Source of the DNA: Streptomyces polyasparticus
GTDB taxonomy: Bacteria > Actinomycetota > Actinomycetes > Streptomycetales > Streptomycetaceae
Length of the DNA: 64,000 nt
Assembly (NCBI RefSeq): GCF_014493765.1
Contig: NZ_JACTVJ010000028.1
Span: 1 to 64,000, forward strand
Direction: 5' to 3'
Part shown: positions 1-8,760 of the stretch, one piece after another
Layout of the letters: the number at the start of each line of letters is the position of its first letter
How positions within the stretch are numbered: the first letter of the stretch is position 1
The notes under the pieces: generated by a model
Seen by the model: the letters and a program-made list of their open reading frames with translations, nothing else
Told to the model about the DNA's origin: nothing
Databases searched by the model: none
Position numbers and translations under genes: made by a program

Positions 1-375
1 CTACGACTCGGCCCGCCCTCGACCGCACGAACCTAGCGGCCTTGGACCTTGACCAAACACATAGGGGCACCCCCCCCCGGCTTCCTCCACGATCACCAAC
101 GTTCCGTGACTGCCGGGACCGACGGCGTGCCGGGCGCCTGCCGGCACTCGGAACATCTCGCCTCGTTCCACGGCGAACTCGGCGCCCTCCACCAGCAGTT
201 CCAGCCGTCCGTCGAGCACCAGCAGCACTTCAGCGGCCGCGTGCACCTCTTCGGGGACCGGACTGCCGTCCATGCGCAGGACTTTCACGCAGGCAGTTCC
301 CACGTGTCCCACGGAGCGGGAACTCCAGGCGGCCGGCAGCACGCCCGCCGTCTCCACGAGGTTGACCGAACTCAT
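1..375 (-). CDS. cupin-fold protein
   Basis: A 124-residue protein with one small beta-barrel cupin domain. The central part (about residues 45-95) has the alternating strand/glycine pattern of cupins, with acidic and histidine positions such as PEEVHAAAE and GARHAVGPG that could bind a metal, although the usual second-motif histidine spacing is not obvious. No signal peptide or membrane segment is visible. I chose the ATG at 375 because GGAGG lies six bases upstream; a GTG directly before it is also in frame. The stop is the very first codon of the window, so the gene is complete. Small stand-alone cupins are often sugar or small-molecule binding or modifying proteins; the substrate is unknown. 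Confidence 0.75.
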   Translation of the reverse strand: MSSVNLVETAGVLPAAWSSRSVGHVGTACVKVLRMDGSPVPEEVHAAAEVLLVLDGRLELLVEGAEFAVERGEMFRVPAGARHAVGPGSHGTLVIVEEAGGGCPYVFGQGPRPLGSCGRGRAES

Positions 376-581
376 CACATGCCTCCCCGCGGGCTGCTTC
401 GGCCATGGCGGGGCAGCCCGCGCAGCACCTTCAGCAGCCCGCCCATCGCGTTCAACGGATGCCAGAAAGCTATGCGGGCGGGGGCGGCCGTTGGTCGACC
501 GTTCGGCAAAACCTCGTCCGCTCCCTCGCCTGTCCGATATCCGCCAGTCGCCGTCGCGGCATCGGGTGGCAAGATCAACGC

Positions 582-986
582 ATGCTGAAGCTCACCGATT
601 TCATCATCGACTGCCCCGAGCCCATGGAGCTTGCGGCCTTCTACGCCGAAGTCACCGGCGAACCCGTCAAGCCCGGCAGCGACGACCACTGGGCCGGCAT
701 CAAGTTCGGCAAGATCGAGCTCGCCTTCCAGCGCGTCGAGGACTTCCGGGCCCCGAACTGGCCCGACGACGAGCACCCGAAGCAGTTCCACCTCGACTTC
801 GAGGTCGACGAGATCGACGCCGAGGAACAGCGGCTCATCGCCCTCGGCGCCACCCTGCGCAAGGACTTCATCAACGACGAGGGCTACGGCTGGCGCGTCT
901 ACACGGACCCGGTCGGCCACCCGTTCTGCCTGTGCCGCAACAAGCGCGTCCAGTGGGTCGACGGCGAGCCCGTCTGGCCCGCCTGA
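582..986 (+). CDS. VOC family (glyoxalase-like) protein
   Basis: A 134-residue protein with the vicinal-oxygen-chelate fold: two beta-alpha-beta-beta-beta halves, starting LTDFIIDCPEPMELAAFY and ending with the typical DPVGHPFCLC segment. The DP-x-GHPF block is the hallmark of glyoxalase/bleomycin-resistance/dioxygenase family proteins, and the His and a downstream acidic residue would be metal ligands in active members. I start at the ATG at 582 because the fold begins there; the frame stays open upstream but that stretch is arginine-rich and looks non-coding. No clear Shine-Dalgarno is visible. It sits divergently from the cupin gene. Substrate unknown. Confidence 0.85.
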   Translation: MLKLTDFIIDCPEPMELAAFYAEVTGEPVKPGSDDHWAGIKFGKIELAFQRVEDFRAPNWPDDEHPKQFHLDFEVDEIDAEEQRLIALGATLRKDFINDEGYGWRVYTDPVGHPFCLCRNKRVQWVDGEPVWPA

Positions 987-1083
987 CCACCACCGGAAGG
1001 GCCCGGATGCCCCCAGGCCCTTCCGTCTCGTCGCTGAGGGGCCCGGCGGGCAGCGGTCGGGCTACGGGACCGGCGGGCAGCGG

Positions 1084-2040
1084 TCAGGCCGACGGAGTCG
1101 GCGCCGCCGGACGCCCCTCGCTTGGTTCGTCGTTCGGCTCGTCGTTCGGCTCGTCGTTCGGCTCGTCGTGCGCTTCATCGATCGCTTCGTCGTGCGCTTC
1201 GTCGTGCGCTTCGTCGATCGGCCAGGCGATCTCCAGGCGGTTCGCCGGGTCGTCCGGCCTGCCGGTCCACCGGCGGGAGACCAGCCGTACCGGGCCGACG
1301 AAAGTGAAGCCGCGCTTGGTGATCCACTCGGCGACAGCGTCGTACGCACCGAGGATGCGCGGGTACGCGGCAGCCGCGCCTTCGACCTCCGTACAGGCCA
1401 GGGCGATACCGGGCAGCTCCCTGACGGTCATGCCCTCGGGCAGGTCCGTGGGCTGCGCACCCTTCTCCCAGAACGGGAGACAGGCCTCGACGAGCGTCTC
1501 GCTCTCGTCGTCGCACACACCATGGAAACGGACGAACGCGGGCCCGGTGAAGGTGAGCGGGCCACGGCCGGCGACCTCGTACATCTCCTGGTACGCATCT
1601 CGGAGGAAGGCGTCGAGCCCGGAGGCGTCCAGGGTTTTCCCGCGTACGAGGATCCGTTCGGCGGCACCTTGGCGCACGGTGACACGGTGAGTCATCTCGG
1701 CTCCTTCAGTGAGTCGGCTCAGCAGGCTGTGGACCGCGGAACGCTGCACTTCCAACCGCCGCTCGGCCGCCCGCAGATGCTCATGCAGGGCGGCGGCCAG
1801 TGCCTCATCGCCACCGCCGAGCAGCCGGCGCACCTCTTCGACAGGGATGTCCAACTGCCGCAACGCCCTGATCGATTGCGCCGTGCGCACCAGGTCGCGC
1901 GCGTAGTACCGGTAGCCGCTCACCGGATCGACGAACGTCGGCACCAGCACTCCACTGACGTCGTAGTGCCGAAGTGCGGTGACCGAGAGGCCGCTTGCCT
2001 GCGAGAACTGCCCGATCGGCAGCAGGTTTCTCCTGTCCAC
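1084..2040 (-). CDS. MerR-family regulator with GyrI-like effector domain
   Basis: About 318 residues. The N-terminus (residues 1-75) is a MerR winged helix-turn-helix (LPIGQFSQASGLSVTALRHY, then GYRYYARD), followed by a coiled-coil dimerisation helix (about 80-120) and a C-terminal GyrI-like/SOUL small-molecule-binding domain (about 125-285), as in BmrR-type multidrug sensors. The last 35 or so residues are an acidic tail made of repeated DEAH/DEPN units, encoded by a tandem 12-base repeat near 1122-1215. The start is probably the GTG at 2040, just before the recognisable domain; the frame is open further upstream without family similarity. It likely senses a cationic or lipophilic compound; no obvious target gene adjoins it. 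Confidence 0.85.
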   Translation of the reverse strand: MDRRNLLPIGQFSQASGLSVTALRHYDVSGVLVPTFVDPVSGYRYYARDLVRTAQSIRALRQLDIPVEEVRRLLGGGDEALAAALHEHLRAAERRLEVQRSAVHSLLSRLTEGAEMTHRVTVRQGAAERILVRGKTLDASGLDAFLRDAYQEMYEVAGRGPLTFTGPAFVRFHGVCDDESETLVEACLPFWEKGAQPTDLPEGMTVRELPGIALACTEVEGAAAAYPRILGAYDAVAEWITKRGFTFVGPVRLVSRRWTGRPDDPANRLEIAWPIDEAHDEAHDEAIDEAHDEPNDEPNDEPNDEPSEGRPAAPTPSA

Positions 2041-2101
2041 GGCTCTAACTGTGCCGTCTCGCGTTACCTGAGAGTCAAGCCCGTCCGCGAGCCGGAAACG
2101 G

Positions 2102-2602
2102 TCAGTTCTGGTCCGTGATCTCTTGGCTGAGTTGCTCGAGGAACTCCTGAATGCCGCAAGCCACGGGGCGGAAGTCGTCGCACCAGGAAGCCGAGGCCGA
2201 CTTCCATACGCGGCCACTGCCGGCCACGGCGAACAGATGACCGCCGCCGTCGCCGGCAAAGACGAGCGCGGGCATCTCGTCATCGAGCCGTACGGAGCCG
2301 TGCTCGCGGAAATGCGCGTCGACCGTCGCGGGCGAGTGGATGAAGTACCCGCAGCCGACATCCGGCATGGAGACCTCGGAAAGCACCCAGTACAGCGTGG
2401 TCAGATCGGAAGGGATCGGCGTGAGGTCCACGAGCGCACCCGTCGCCTTGCTGCTCCCGTCAGTTGCCAGGAGGACGGCGTTCTCCCCGGGTGGGAAGCC
2501 GTGCCGCTCGGCAAACGAGGTCTGCAGCGCTTCAAGCGCCGCTGAGGTCCGCTCGCACCAGCTGCGCACCCACGCGGAGTCGAGCCGCTCACCAGAGATC
2601 AA
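2102..2602 (-). CDS. SUKH/SMI1-KNR4-like hypothetical protein
   Basis: A 166-residue soluble protein. Its layout (an N-terminal helix, the block ERHGFPPGENAVLLATDGSS, then WVLSEVSM and a central GYFIHSPATV) resembles SMI1/KNR4 (SUKH) domains, which in bacteria are often immunity proteins or general interaction domains. The similarity is judged by eye and is moderate. It is not next to any recognisable polymorphic toxin, so an immunity role is not supported by context. It is preceded by the MerR-type gene on its downstream side, with only 61 bases between them, so the two could be co-transcribed. Confidence 0.55.
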   Translation of the reverse strand: MISGERLDSAWVRSWCERTSAALEALQTSFAERHGFPPGENAVLLATDGSSKATGALVDLTPIPSDLTTLYWVLSEVSMPDVGCGYFIHSPATVDAHFREHGSVRLDDEMPALVFAGDGGGHLFAVAGSGRVWKSASASWCDDFRPVACGIQEFLEQLSQEITDQN

Positions 2603-2905
2603 GGCCGTGCTCCGTCCTCGTTGTCACCGGCACAGGGCGGGATGGTCCACCGGAGTACGGCTCCCGTCCCGGATGTGAGCGCCTCCTGTCGCGGCCGCCG
2701 GTATCGCGCGTGCCGACAGGCCGGCGCCGAGCTGCGGCCAGTGGTCGATCCAGGACGCCATCCCCAGAACGAGCACACCGGACGGCGCGGTGACGGTTCC
2801 CAGGGCGGGTTCAGTGGTCGGCATCCGGCGATTAGAACGATCACCGGCGCTCGGGATCAAGGCCTGCGCAAGTCCGGGGACGGACGAGGACACACGCACG
2901 AAGAA
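2603..2905. other. intergenic stretch with no recognised gene
   Basis: About 300 bases between the start of the SUKH-like gene and the tRNA-Tyr terminator. Open frames exist on both strands, but none has a recognisable protein or a plausible ribosome binding site. It presumably holds the promoter of the SUKH-like gene. Confidence 0.4.
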
Positions 2906-2943
2906 ACCCCCTCCCATCCACGTTTCCGCAGATCGGAGGGGGT
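2906..2943 (-). terminator. Rho-independent terminator after tRNA-Tyr
   Basis: On the minus strand a 9-base stem (ACCCCCTCC paired with GGAGGGGGT) encloses about 20 bases and is followed by TTTCTTC, 12 bases after the tRNA 3' end. Position and T-rich tail fit intrinsic termination of the tRNA transcript. Confidence 0.7.
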
Positions 2944-2954
2944 CTACCTTCATG

Positions 2955-3036
2955 TGGCGGCGCCAGGATTCGAACCTGGGAAGGCTGAGCCGGCAGATTT
3001 ACAGTCTGCTCCCTTTGGCCGCTCGGGCACACCGCC
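2955..3036 (-). tRNA. tRNA-Tyr (anticodon GTA)
   Basis: An 82-base class II tRNA on the minus strand. The acceptor stem GGCGGTG pairs with CGCCGCC (one G-U), the discriminator is A, and the T arm contains GGTTCGAATCC. The anticodon stem-loop reads CAGACTGTAAATCTG, giving anticodon GTA for tyrosine, and the long variable arm is expected for bacterial tRNA-Tyr. CCA is not encoded. A terminator hairpin follows at 2906-2943. Confidence 0.95.
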
Positions 3037-3214
3037 GGGGATGCCGCCCCGGATGTTCCGCTTGCGCGGTGCTCCGTGGCAACGACGTAAACGATACCTG
3101 ATGACCGGGGGTGCTCCGCCACCCGATTGATCGGCACCTGGGGCCTGGCCGGGTGGCTAGGCTTTGCGGCATATCCGTAAGCCGTACGCATCCCTACGCA
3201 AGGAGCCACAGGAC

Positions 3215-3703
3215 ATGGCCGACTCCAGTTTCGACATCGTCTCGAAGGTCGAGCGGCAGGAGGTCGACAACGCCCTCAACCAGGCCGCCAAGGAGATCTC
3301 CCAGCGCTACGACTTCAAGAACGTCGGTGCCTCCATCTCCTGGTCCGGCGAGAAGATCCTCATGGAGGCCAACTCCGAGGACCGCGTCACCGCCATCCTC
3401 GACGTCTTCCAGTCCAAGCTGGTCAAGCGCGGTATCTCGCTGAAGGCGCTGGACGCCGGTGAGCCGCAGCTGTCCGGCAAGGAGTACAAGATCTTCGCCT
3501 CCATCCAGGAGGGCATCACGCAGGAGAACGCGAAGAAGGTAGCGAAGATCATCCGCGATGAGGGTCCCAAGGGCGTCAAGGCCCAGGTCCAGGGCGAGGA
3601 GCTGCGTGTCAGCTCGAAGAGCCGCGACGACCTGCAGGCCGTGCAGGCGCTGCTCAAGAGCCAGGACTTCGACTTCGCGCTGCAGTTCGTGAACTACCGC
3701 TGA
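3215..3703 (+). CDS. YajQ-family nucleotide-binding protein (DUF520)
   Basis: A 162-residue cytosolic protein matching the YajQ family over its full usual length: start [20 protein letters not shown], the central block [17 protein letters not shown], and the terminal [10 protein letters not shown]. YajQ proteins have two ferredoxin-like domains and bind nucleotides or RNA; some homologues in other bacteria bind cyclic di-GMP and act as co-regulators. Start at the ATG at 3215 with AGGAG about ten bases upstream. It is monocistronic, closed by a strong hairpin at 3742-3771. The exact role in actinomycetes is not evident from the sequence. Confidence 0.95.
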   Translation: MADSSFDIVSKVERQEVDNALNQAAKEISQRYDFKNVGASISWSGEKILMEANSEDRVTAILDVFQSKLVKRGISLKALDAGEPQLSGKEYKIFASIQEGITQENAKKVAKIIRDEGPKGVKAQVQGEELRVSSKSRDDLQAVQALLKSQDFDFALQFVNYR

Positions 3704-3741
3704 GGACGCGGCGTTCAGGCCCACGATCAGGGGCGGGATCA

Positions 3742-3771
3742 GGGGCGGTACGAGATTTCTCGTACCGCCCC
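3742..3771 (+). terminator. strong hairpin terminator after yajQ
   Basis: A perfect inverted repeat of 14 bases per arm (GGGGCGGTACGAGA / TCTCGTACCGCCCC) with a 2-base loop, 38 bases after the yajQ stop. It lacks a long T tail, as is common in Streptomyces, and may act in both directions because the next gene is convergent. Confidence 0.75.
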
Positions 3772-3840
3772 TGTCTCATGTCCGCCGCACCTGTCTCATG
3801 TCCGCCGCACCTGTCTCATGCCGGCTGCACCGGTCGCATG
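3771..3840. repeat. 20-base tandem repeat, about 3.5 copies
   Basis: Directly after the terminator the unit CTGTCTCATGTCCGCCGCAC occurs twice exactly and then as two degenerating copies, in an intergenic region between convergent genes. The first copy begins on the last base of the terminator hairpin. It looks like replication-slippage growth; no function is evident. Confidence 0.8.
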
Positions 3841-3899
3841 CCGCCCACCCCCTTGGCGTCCCCGCCGCCCCTTGCGCATGCCCCGGCCCGTCGGCCGCC

Positions 3900-4172
3900 T
3901 CAGCGCCGCGACCGCGAATGGCCGAACAGGATCCGGTACGCGATCAGCAGGGCCAGGGAGCCCGCGATGGCGGAGAGCCAGGTGGCCGTGTCGTAGAAGT
4001 CCGTGGTGATGGGGCGGTCGAGGAAGTGGGCCGAGCCCCAGCCGCCCAGGAAGGCGCCGGCGATGCCGATGAAGGTGGTGCCGATGAGGCCGCCCGGGTC
4101 GCGGCCGGGCAGCAGGATCTTGGCGATGGCGCCGGCGAAGAGCCCGAGGACGAGCCACGCGAGGATGCCCAT
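3900..4172 (-). CDS. GlsB/YeaQ/YmgE-family membrane protein
   Basis: A 90-residue protein with three hydrophobic segments (about 2-19, 26-46, 63-84) and the glycine-rich signature of the family: GILAWLVLGLFAGAIAKIL, then PGRDPGGLIGTTFIGIAGAF. Family members are small inner-membrane proteins linked to general or envelope stress (transglycosylase-associated proteins); the molecular function is not known. The start is the ATG at 4172. It is convergent with yajQ and divergent from the APC transporter gene. Confidence 0.9.
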   Translation of the reverse strand: MGILAWLVLGLFAGAIAKILLPGRDPGGLIGTTFIGIAGAFLGGWGSAHFLDRPITTDFYDTATWLSAIAGSLALLIAYRILFGHSRSRR

Positions 4173-4301
4173 GGTGTGAGCCGCCTTTCTGGAGCACGGG
4201 TGAAGGGACGACTGCGTCGGCGCGATATCCGGTTTGCGGTCCCGTGAACAGAGACGGGTGCCGGCCGTGGCCTGGTTGCGGCCGTCAGTAGGGTGCGGCG
4301 T

Positions 4302-4340
4302 ATGACACAGGGGCAGTCGGCAGCCGGGCGCGGCGTATGA
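4302..4340 (+). other. possible 12-codon leader peptide coupled to the transporter
   Basis: An ATG at 4302, with AGGG about ten bases upstream, opens a 12-codon frame (MTQGQSAAGRGV) whose TGA stop overlaps the transporter ATG as ATGA at 4337-4340. The leader start is itself a near copy of the transporter start (both read CGGCGTATGACACAG). It may give translational coupling, or simply be a by-product of a local duplication. Confidence 0.35.
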
Positions 4341-4389
4341 CACAGCGGCGTACGGCACAGCGGCGTACGACACAGCGGCGTACGACACC
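4330..4389 (+). repeat. 15-base tandem repeat at the start of the APC gene
   Basis: Four near-identical copies of GCGGCGTAYGRCACA lie in a row, spanning the start codon and encoding the pentapeptide QRRT(A/T) three times. A fifth, separated copy sits at the leader ATG, and the flanking GGGGCAGYCGGCAGCCGGG also occurs on both sides. The pattern indicates slippage or duplication that moved or duplicated the start site. Confidence 0.85.
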
Positions 4390-5638
4390 GGGGCAGCCGG
4401 CAGCCGGGCCCGTACCGGCGCTGCGGCGGACTCTCGGGCTGTTCGACGCGGTCGGCATCGGGCTCGGGGCCATGGTCGGGGCGGGAATCTTCGCGGCGCT
4501 CGGGCCCGCGGCCGATGCCGCCGGGTCCGGGCTGTTCTACGGCCTGGCGATCGCCGGGTTCGTCGCCTACTGCAATGCCACGGCTTCGGCCCGGCTCGCG
4601 GCCCTGTATCCCGTCGCGGGCGGGACGTATGTCTACGGGCGTGAGCGGCTCGGGGAGTTCTGGGGTTATCTCGCCGGGTGGGCGTTCGTCGTCGGAAAGA
4701 CCGCTTCGTGTGCGGCGATGGCGCTGACCGTCGGCGCCTATGTGTGGCCCGGGCAGGCGCACGCGGTGGCGGTCGGGGCGGTGGTGGTCCTGACCGCGCT
4801 GAATTGTCTGGGGGTTCAGAAGGCCGCCTGGATGAACCGGGTGATCGTCGCGGTCGTGCTCGGCGTGCTCGCCGCCGTGGTCGTGGCCTGTCTCAGCAGC
4901 TCGCAGAGCGGTACGGCGGGGTCCCCCGGCGGATTCGGCGGGGTGCTGCAGAGTGCCGGGCTGCTGTTCTTCGCCTTCGCCGGGTACGCGCGGATCGCCA
5001 CCCTGGGCGAGGAAGTGCGGGATCCCGCGCGGACCATCCCGCGGGCGATCCCGCTCGCACTCGGCATCGCGCTCGTCGTGTATGCGGCGGTCGCGCTCGC
5101 GGTCGTCTCCGTGCTCGGTACGGGCGGTCTGGCCGGCACGACTGCCCCGCTGGTCGATGCGGTACGGGCAGCCGGGGCCTCTGCTCTCGCCCCCGTCGTA
5201 CGGATCGGGGCGGCCGTCGCCGCGCTGGGTTCGCTGCTCGCGCTGATCCTCGGGGTGTCGCGGACGACGCTCGCCATGGCCCGTGACCGGCATCTGCCCG
5301 GTGTGCTCGCGGCCGTGCATCCGCGCTTCCAGGTGCCGCAGCGGGCCGAGATCGCGGTGGGTGCGGTGGTGGCGGTGCTCGCCGCCACGGCCGATCTGCG
5401 GGCGGCGATCGGGTTCTCGTCCTTCGGAGTGCTGCTCTACTACGCGATCGCCAACGCGTCGGCGTGGACGCTCGGTTCGCGCCTGAGGGACCGGGCGCTG
5501 CCCGTGCTGGGGCTCGTCGGGTGCCTGGCGCTCGCGGCCACGCTTCCGCTGTCGTCGGTGGTGTGGGGCGCGGCGGTGATCGCGGTGGGTGCGGGAGTGT
5601 TCTTCGTACGGCGAACCCTCGTTCCCGTACGGAAGTGA
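4337..5638 (+). CDS. APC-superfamily amino acid permease
   Basis: A 433-residue integral membrane protein with about 12 hydrophobic segments. The signature AVGIGLGAMVGAGIFAALGP after the first cytoplasmic stretch is the conserved TM1 motif of amino acid/polyamine/organocation transporters. The YARIATLGEEVRDPARTIPRA loop (TM6-7 region) is also typical. It should import an amino acid or amine by proton symport or exchange; the substrate cannot be read from sequence. The first 20 or so residues are a repeat-encoded, arginine/threonine-rich extension (QRRTT), so the true start could lie elsewhere. A coupled 12-codon leader frame precedes it. Confidence 0.9.
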   Translation: MTQRRTAQRRTTQRRTTPGQPAAGPVPALRRTLGLFDAVGIGLGAMVGAGIFAALGPAADAAGSGLFYGLAIAGFVAYCNATASARLAALYPVAGGTYVYGRERLGEFWGYLAGWAFVVGKTASCAAMALTVGAYVWPGQAHAVAVGAVVVLTALNCLGVQKAAWMNRVIVAVVLGVLAAVVVACLSSSQSGTAGSPGGFGGVLQSAGLLFFAFAGYARIATLGEEVRDPARTIPRAIPLALGIALVVYAAVALAVVSVLGTGGLAGTTAPLVDAVRAAGASALAPVVRIGAAVAALGSLLALILGVSRTTLAMARDRHLPGVLAAVHPRFQVPQRAEIAVGAVVAVLAATADLRAAIGFSSFGVLLYYAIANASAWTLGSRLRDRALPVLGLVGCLALAATLPLSSVVWGAAVIAVGAGVFFVRRTLVPVRK

Positions 5639-5668
5639 TCAACTCCCCCGCGCCCCGTCCGGAAGCCC

Positions 5669-6070
5669 CTACCAGCGCCCCGTTGCCGCGAACGCCTCGT
5701 CCGTGCGCACGATGTCGCGGCCGAGCGGCATCAGCGACACCGGGATGAGCTTGAAGTTGGCGATGCCCAGCGGGATGCCGATGATCGTGATGCACTGCAG
5801 GACGCCCGTGACGATGTGGGCGAGGGCCAGCCACCAGCCGGCCAGGATCAGCCACAGGACGTTGCCCACGCAGGACGGGGCGCCGGCGTCACGCTTCTCG
5901 ACTGTCGTGTAGCCGAAGGGCCAGAGCGCGTAAACGCCGATACGGAACGCGGCTATGCCGAACGGGATGCCGATGATCGTGATGCACAGGATCACGCCCG
6001 CGAGGAGATAGCCCAGGAAGAGCCAGAAACCGCTCAGGACGAGCCAGATGATGTTCAGGATGGTCTTCAC
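5669..6070 (-). CDS. YccF-domain inner membrane protein
   Basis: A 133-residue membrane protein built from two homologous YccF repeats: residues about 5-50 (NIIWLVLSGFWLFLGYL ... CITIIGIPFGIAAFRI) and 68-115 (NVLWLILAGWWLALAHI ... CITIIGIPLGIANFKL). Each repeat has a pair of hydrophobic segments and the CITIIGIP-x-GIA motif. Function unknown; the family is widespread. The start is the GTG at 6070, with GGAGG about 17 bases upstream, which is rather far. It is convergent with the APC transporter gene, 30 bases apart. Confidence 0.9.
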   Translation of the reverse strand: MKTILNIIWLVLSGFWLFLGYLLAGVILCITIIGIPFGIAAFRIGVYALWPFGYTTVEKRDAGAPSCVGNVLWLILAGWWLALAHIVTGVLQCITIIGIPLGIANFKLIPVSLMPLGRDIVRTDEAFAATGRW

Positions 6071-6193
6071 TTCGGGCGACCTGCCTCCGCTGTTCGCTGA
6101 CGTTGTCTGCTCTCTAGGACGCGGACGGGCCGAGCCCGGATCCCGGTGGGAACCCTGACTCGACCCTGATCGCGTACGTCACCGTCTCGTCCG

Positions 6194-7057
6194 TCACCGC
6201 TGGCGGCCGGCCATCTGCTCCAGGCGGGCGATGCGCTCGGCCATGGGCGGGTGCGTGGAGAACAGTTTGGACATGCCCTGCCCCGGGCGGAAGGGGTTGG
6301 CGATCATCATGTGGCTGGCCGCCTCGATCTTGGGCTCGGGCGGCAGCGGCAGCTGTTTGGTGCCGGCGTCGAGCTTGCGCAGCGCGTCGGCCAGCGCGAG
6401 CGGGTCGCCGGTGAGCTGGGCTCCCGACGCGTCCGCCTCGTACTCGCGCGAGCGGCTGATCGCCAGGCGGATCACGGAGGCGGCGATGGGGCCGAGCAGC
6501 ATGATCAGGAGCATCCCGAAGATGCCCGGGCCCTCGCGGTTGCTGTTGCCGCCTGACGGGATCAGCCAGGCGAAGTTGACCAGGAACATGATCACGGAGG
6601 CCAGGGCACCGGCCACCGAGGAGATCAGGATGTCGCGGTTGTAGACGTGGCTGAGCTCGTGGCCGATGACGCCGCGCAGCTCGCGCTCGTCGAGGATGCG
6701 CAGGATGCCCTCGGTGCAGCAGACCGCGGCATTGCGGGGATTGCGGCCGGTGGCGAAGGCGTTCGGCGCCTCGGTCGGCGAGATGTACAGGCGCGGCATG
6801 GGCTGGCGGGCCTGGGTGGAGAGCTCGCGGACCATCCGGTAGAGCTGGGGCGCCTCGAACTCGCTGACCGGGCGGGCACGCATCGCCTTGAGGGCGAGCT
6901 TGTCGCTGTTCCAGTACGCGTACGCATTGGTGCCCAGCGCCACGAGCAGCGCGACGATCAGTCCCGTACGGCCGAAGAAGCTGCCGATGACGAGGATGAG
7001 CGCGGACAGTCCCCCGAGCAAGGCGGCGGTCTTCAGACCGTTGGTACGGCGGTGCAC
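6194..7057 (-). CDS. htpX: M48 membrane metalloprotease HtpX
   Basis: A 287-residue zinc endopeptidase. Two hydrophobic segments lie near the N-terminus (about 10-28 and 31-48). The catalytic motif [11 protein letters not shown] is at residues 132-142, with two zinc-binding histidines and the catalytic Glu134, and the conserved third-ligand region [13 protein letters not shown] lies downstream. HtpX degrades misfolded membrane proteins with the active site facing the cytoplasm. I chose the GTG at 7057 because AGGAGGG sits just upstream; an in-frame ATG at 7111 would add 18 unconserved residues. It is the first gene downstream of the second nuo cluster, but a hairpin at 7164-7180 separates them. 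Confidence 0.93.
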   Translation of the reverse strand: MHRRTNGLKTAALLGGLSALILVIGSFFGRTGLIVALLVALGTNAYAYWNSDKLALKAMRARPVSEFEAPQLYRMVRELSTQARQPMPRLYISPTEAPNAFATGRNPRNAAVCCTEGILRILDERELRGVIGHELSHVYNRDILISSVAGALASVIMFLVNFAWLIPSGGNSNREGPGIFGMLLIMLLGPIAASVIRLAISRSREYEADASGAQLTGDPLALADALRKLDAGTKQLPLPPEPKIEAASHMMIANPFRPGQGMSKLFSTHPPMAERIARLEQMAGRQR

Positions 7058-7163
7058 GACTGCGCCCTCCTGGTGGTGCGGCAGGGGAACCCTTTGCTGA
7101 CTGGCTTCCACTTTCCAGTGGACCCTCCCTGCCTGGTCAACGCCAGGCGGGAAGGTGGAGTTC

Positions 7164-7180
7164 CCCGGCCGCTGGCCGGG
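7164..7180 (-). terminator. hairpin after nuoN2
   Basis: A compact inverted repeat, CCCGGCC-GCT-GGCCGGG, 45 bases after the stop of the last gene of the second nuo cluster. It plausibly ends that operon transcript before htpX. No T tract follows. Confidence 0.5.
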
Positions 7181-7224
7181 AGGGCTGGACTGAACGGGTG
7201 AGACGGTCCCTGCGGGCGGGCGCG

Positions 7225-8760
7225 CTAGAAGAGGACCGTCTCCGAGAAGCGCAGCACCATCTGCGGGGCGCCGGACAGGACGATGCCGGCCACGGCGGTG
7301 AGCGCGATGGCCGCCGTGAGCGGGAAGGGCACGGCGCGTGCGGGGGCGTGGGGGACGGCACGCACGGGCGCCTCGTCCTCGGGGGCGCGGAAGAGGACCG
7401 CCGTCCAGCGCAGGTAGTAGTAGAGCGCGATCACGACGTTGAGTGCCATGACGACCGCGAGCCAGCCGAGGCCCGCGTCGACCGCGGCCTGGAAGACGGT
7501 GACCTTGGCGAACAGGCCGATGATGCCCGGCGGCAGGCCGGCCAGGCAGAGCAGGAAGAAGCCGAGGGCCAGGGCGGCGAGGGGGTGGCGCGCGTACAGG
7601 CCGCGGTAGTCGCTGAGGCGGTTCTCGGGGGCCGTACGGGCCACCAGGGCGGCCACGGCGAAGGCGCCGAGGTTCACGGCGGCGTACATCAGGGCGTACG
7701 CGACGGTGGCGCCGATGGCGTCCGCCGGATCGTCCACATAGCCCGCGGCCGCGATCGGGACCAGGAGATAGCCGGCCTGGCCGACCGAGGACCAGGCGAG
7801 CAGACGTACGGCGCTGAAGGCGCGGCCGGCCTGCTGGCGCAGGGCGGCGACGTTGCCCGCGGTCATGGTGAGGGCGGCGAGCACCGCGAGCGCGGGGGCC
7901 CAGACATCCGCGTACGAGGGGAAGGCGACGACCGTCACCAGGATGAGGCCGGTGAAGCCGACGGCCTTGCCGACCACCGAGAGGTAGGCGGCGACCGGCA
8001 GCGGGGCGCCGATGTAGGTGTCGGGGACCCAGAAGTGGAAGGGGACGGCGGCCGTCTTGAAGGCGAAGCCGACGAGGGTGAGGGCGACGCCCGTGCGGGC
8101 GAGGGTCTGCAGGTCGCCGTCGACCGCGGTGAGCTTCGCGGCCACTTCGGTGAGGTGCAGGGTGCCGGTGGCCGCGTACACGAAGCTGACGCCCAGGAGG
8201 GTGACGGCGGTGGCGGTGACCGAGGAGAGGAAGAACTTGAGGGCCGCCTCGGAGGAGCGTCGGTCGCCGCGGCGCAGGCCGACCAGGGCGAACGCCGGGA
8301 GCGAGGCCACTTCGAGGGCGACGACGAGGGTGGCGAGGTCGCGGGATGCGGGGAGCAGGGCGGCGCCCGCGGCCGAGGAGAGCAGCAGGAACCAGTACTC
8401 GCCTGCCGGAAGTTCCTTGTTCTTCAAAGGGGTTACGGACAGCAGCGCGGTCAGGAGCGCGCCGGCCAGGACCAGGAGCTGGATGACGACGGTGAAGCGG
8501 TCGGCGGTGTAGCTGCAGACGCCGGCGTCGGATGTGAGGCAGAAGGTCTCGCGGTCGCCGTCGAGGAGCAGCAGGAGCGAGGCGAGGGCGGCGGTCAGGC
8601 CGGCCAGGGAGATCCAGCCCAGGAGGGGCTTCTTGCCCTGCGGTACGAACAGGTCGGCGACCAGGACGGCGAGGCCGACGACCGCCGCGATGGTGGGCGG
8701 GGCGACGGCGGTCCAGTCGACGGACTGGACGAGGCTCGCGGCCGCGAGGGTGCTGCTCAT
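7225..8760 (-). CDS. nuoN2: NADH-quinone oxidoreductase subunit N, second copy
   Basis: A 511-residue antiporter-like membrane subunit with about 14 hydrophobic segments. Recognisable are the NuoN core blocks [38 protein letters not shown] and [16 protein letters not shown], including the Glu and Lys residues used for proton translocation in complex I. It is the last gene of the partial nuo cluster, with its ATG overlapping the nuoM2 stop by ATGA. Compared with the 555-residue NuoN of the complete operon it is shorter. Without a NuoD partner in this cluster it may work in a different complex, or borrow subunits. Confidence 0.93.
   Translation of the reverse strand: MSSTLAAASLVQSVDWTAVAPPTIAAVVGLAVLVADLFVPQGKKPLLGWISLAGLTAALASLLLLLDGDRETFCLTSDAGVCSYTADRFTVVIQLLVLAGALLTALLSVTPLKNKELPAGEYWFLLLSSAAGAALLPASRDLATLVVALEVASLPAFALVGLRRGDRRSSEAALKFFLSSVTATAVTLLGVSFVYAATGTLHLTEVAAKLTAVDGDLQTLARTGVALTLVGFAFKTAAVPFHFWVPDTYIGAPLPVAAYLSVVGKAVGFTGLILVTVVAFPSYADVWAPALAVLAALTMTAGNVAALRQQAGRAFSAVRLLAWSSVGQAGYLLVPIAAAGYVDDPADAIGATVAYALMYAAVNLGAFAVAALVARTAPENRLSDYRGLYARHPLAALALGFFLLCLAGLPPGIIGLFAKVTVFQAAVDAGLGWLAVVMALNVVIALYYYLRWTAVLFRAPEDEAPVRAVPHAPARAVPFPLTAAIALTAVAGIVLSGAPQMVLRFSETVLF

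Noticed and set aside
2102-2602. Immunity gene of a polymorphic toxin system
   Set aside because: The SUKH-like fold allows it, but no toxin or secretion gene is adjacent.
3771-3840. Possible CRISPR-like array
   Set aside because: The repeats are contiguous with no spacers and decay within four copies.
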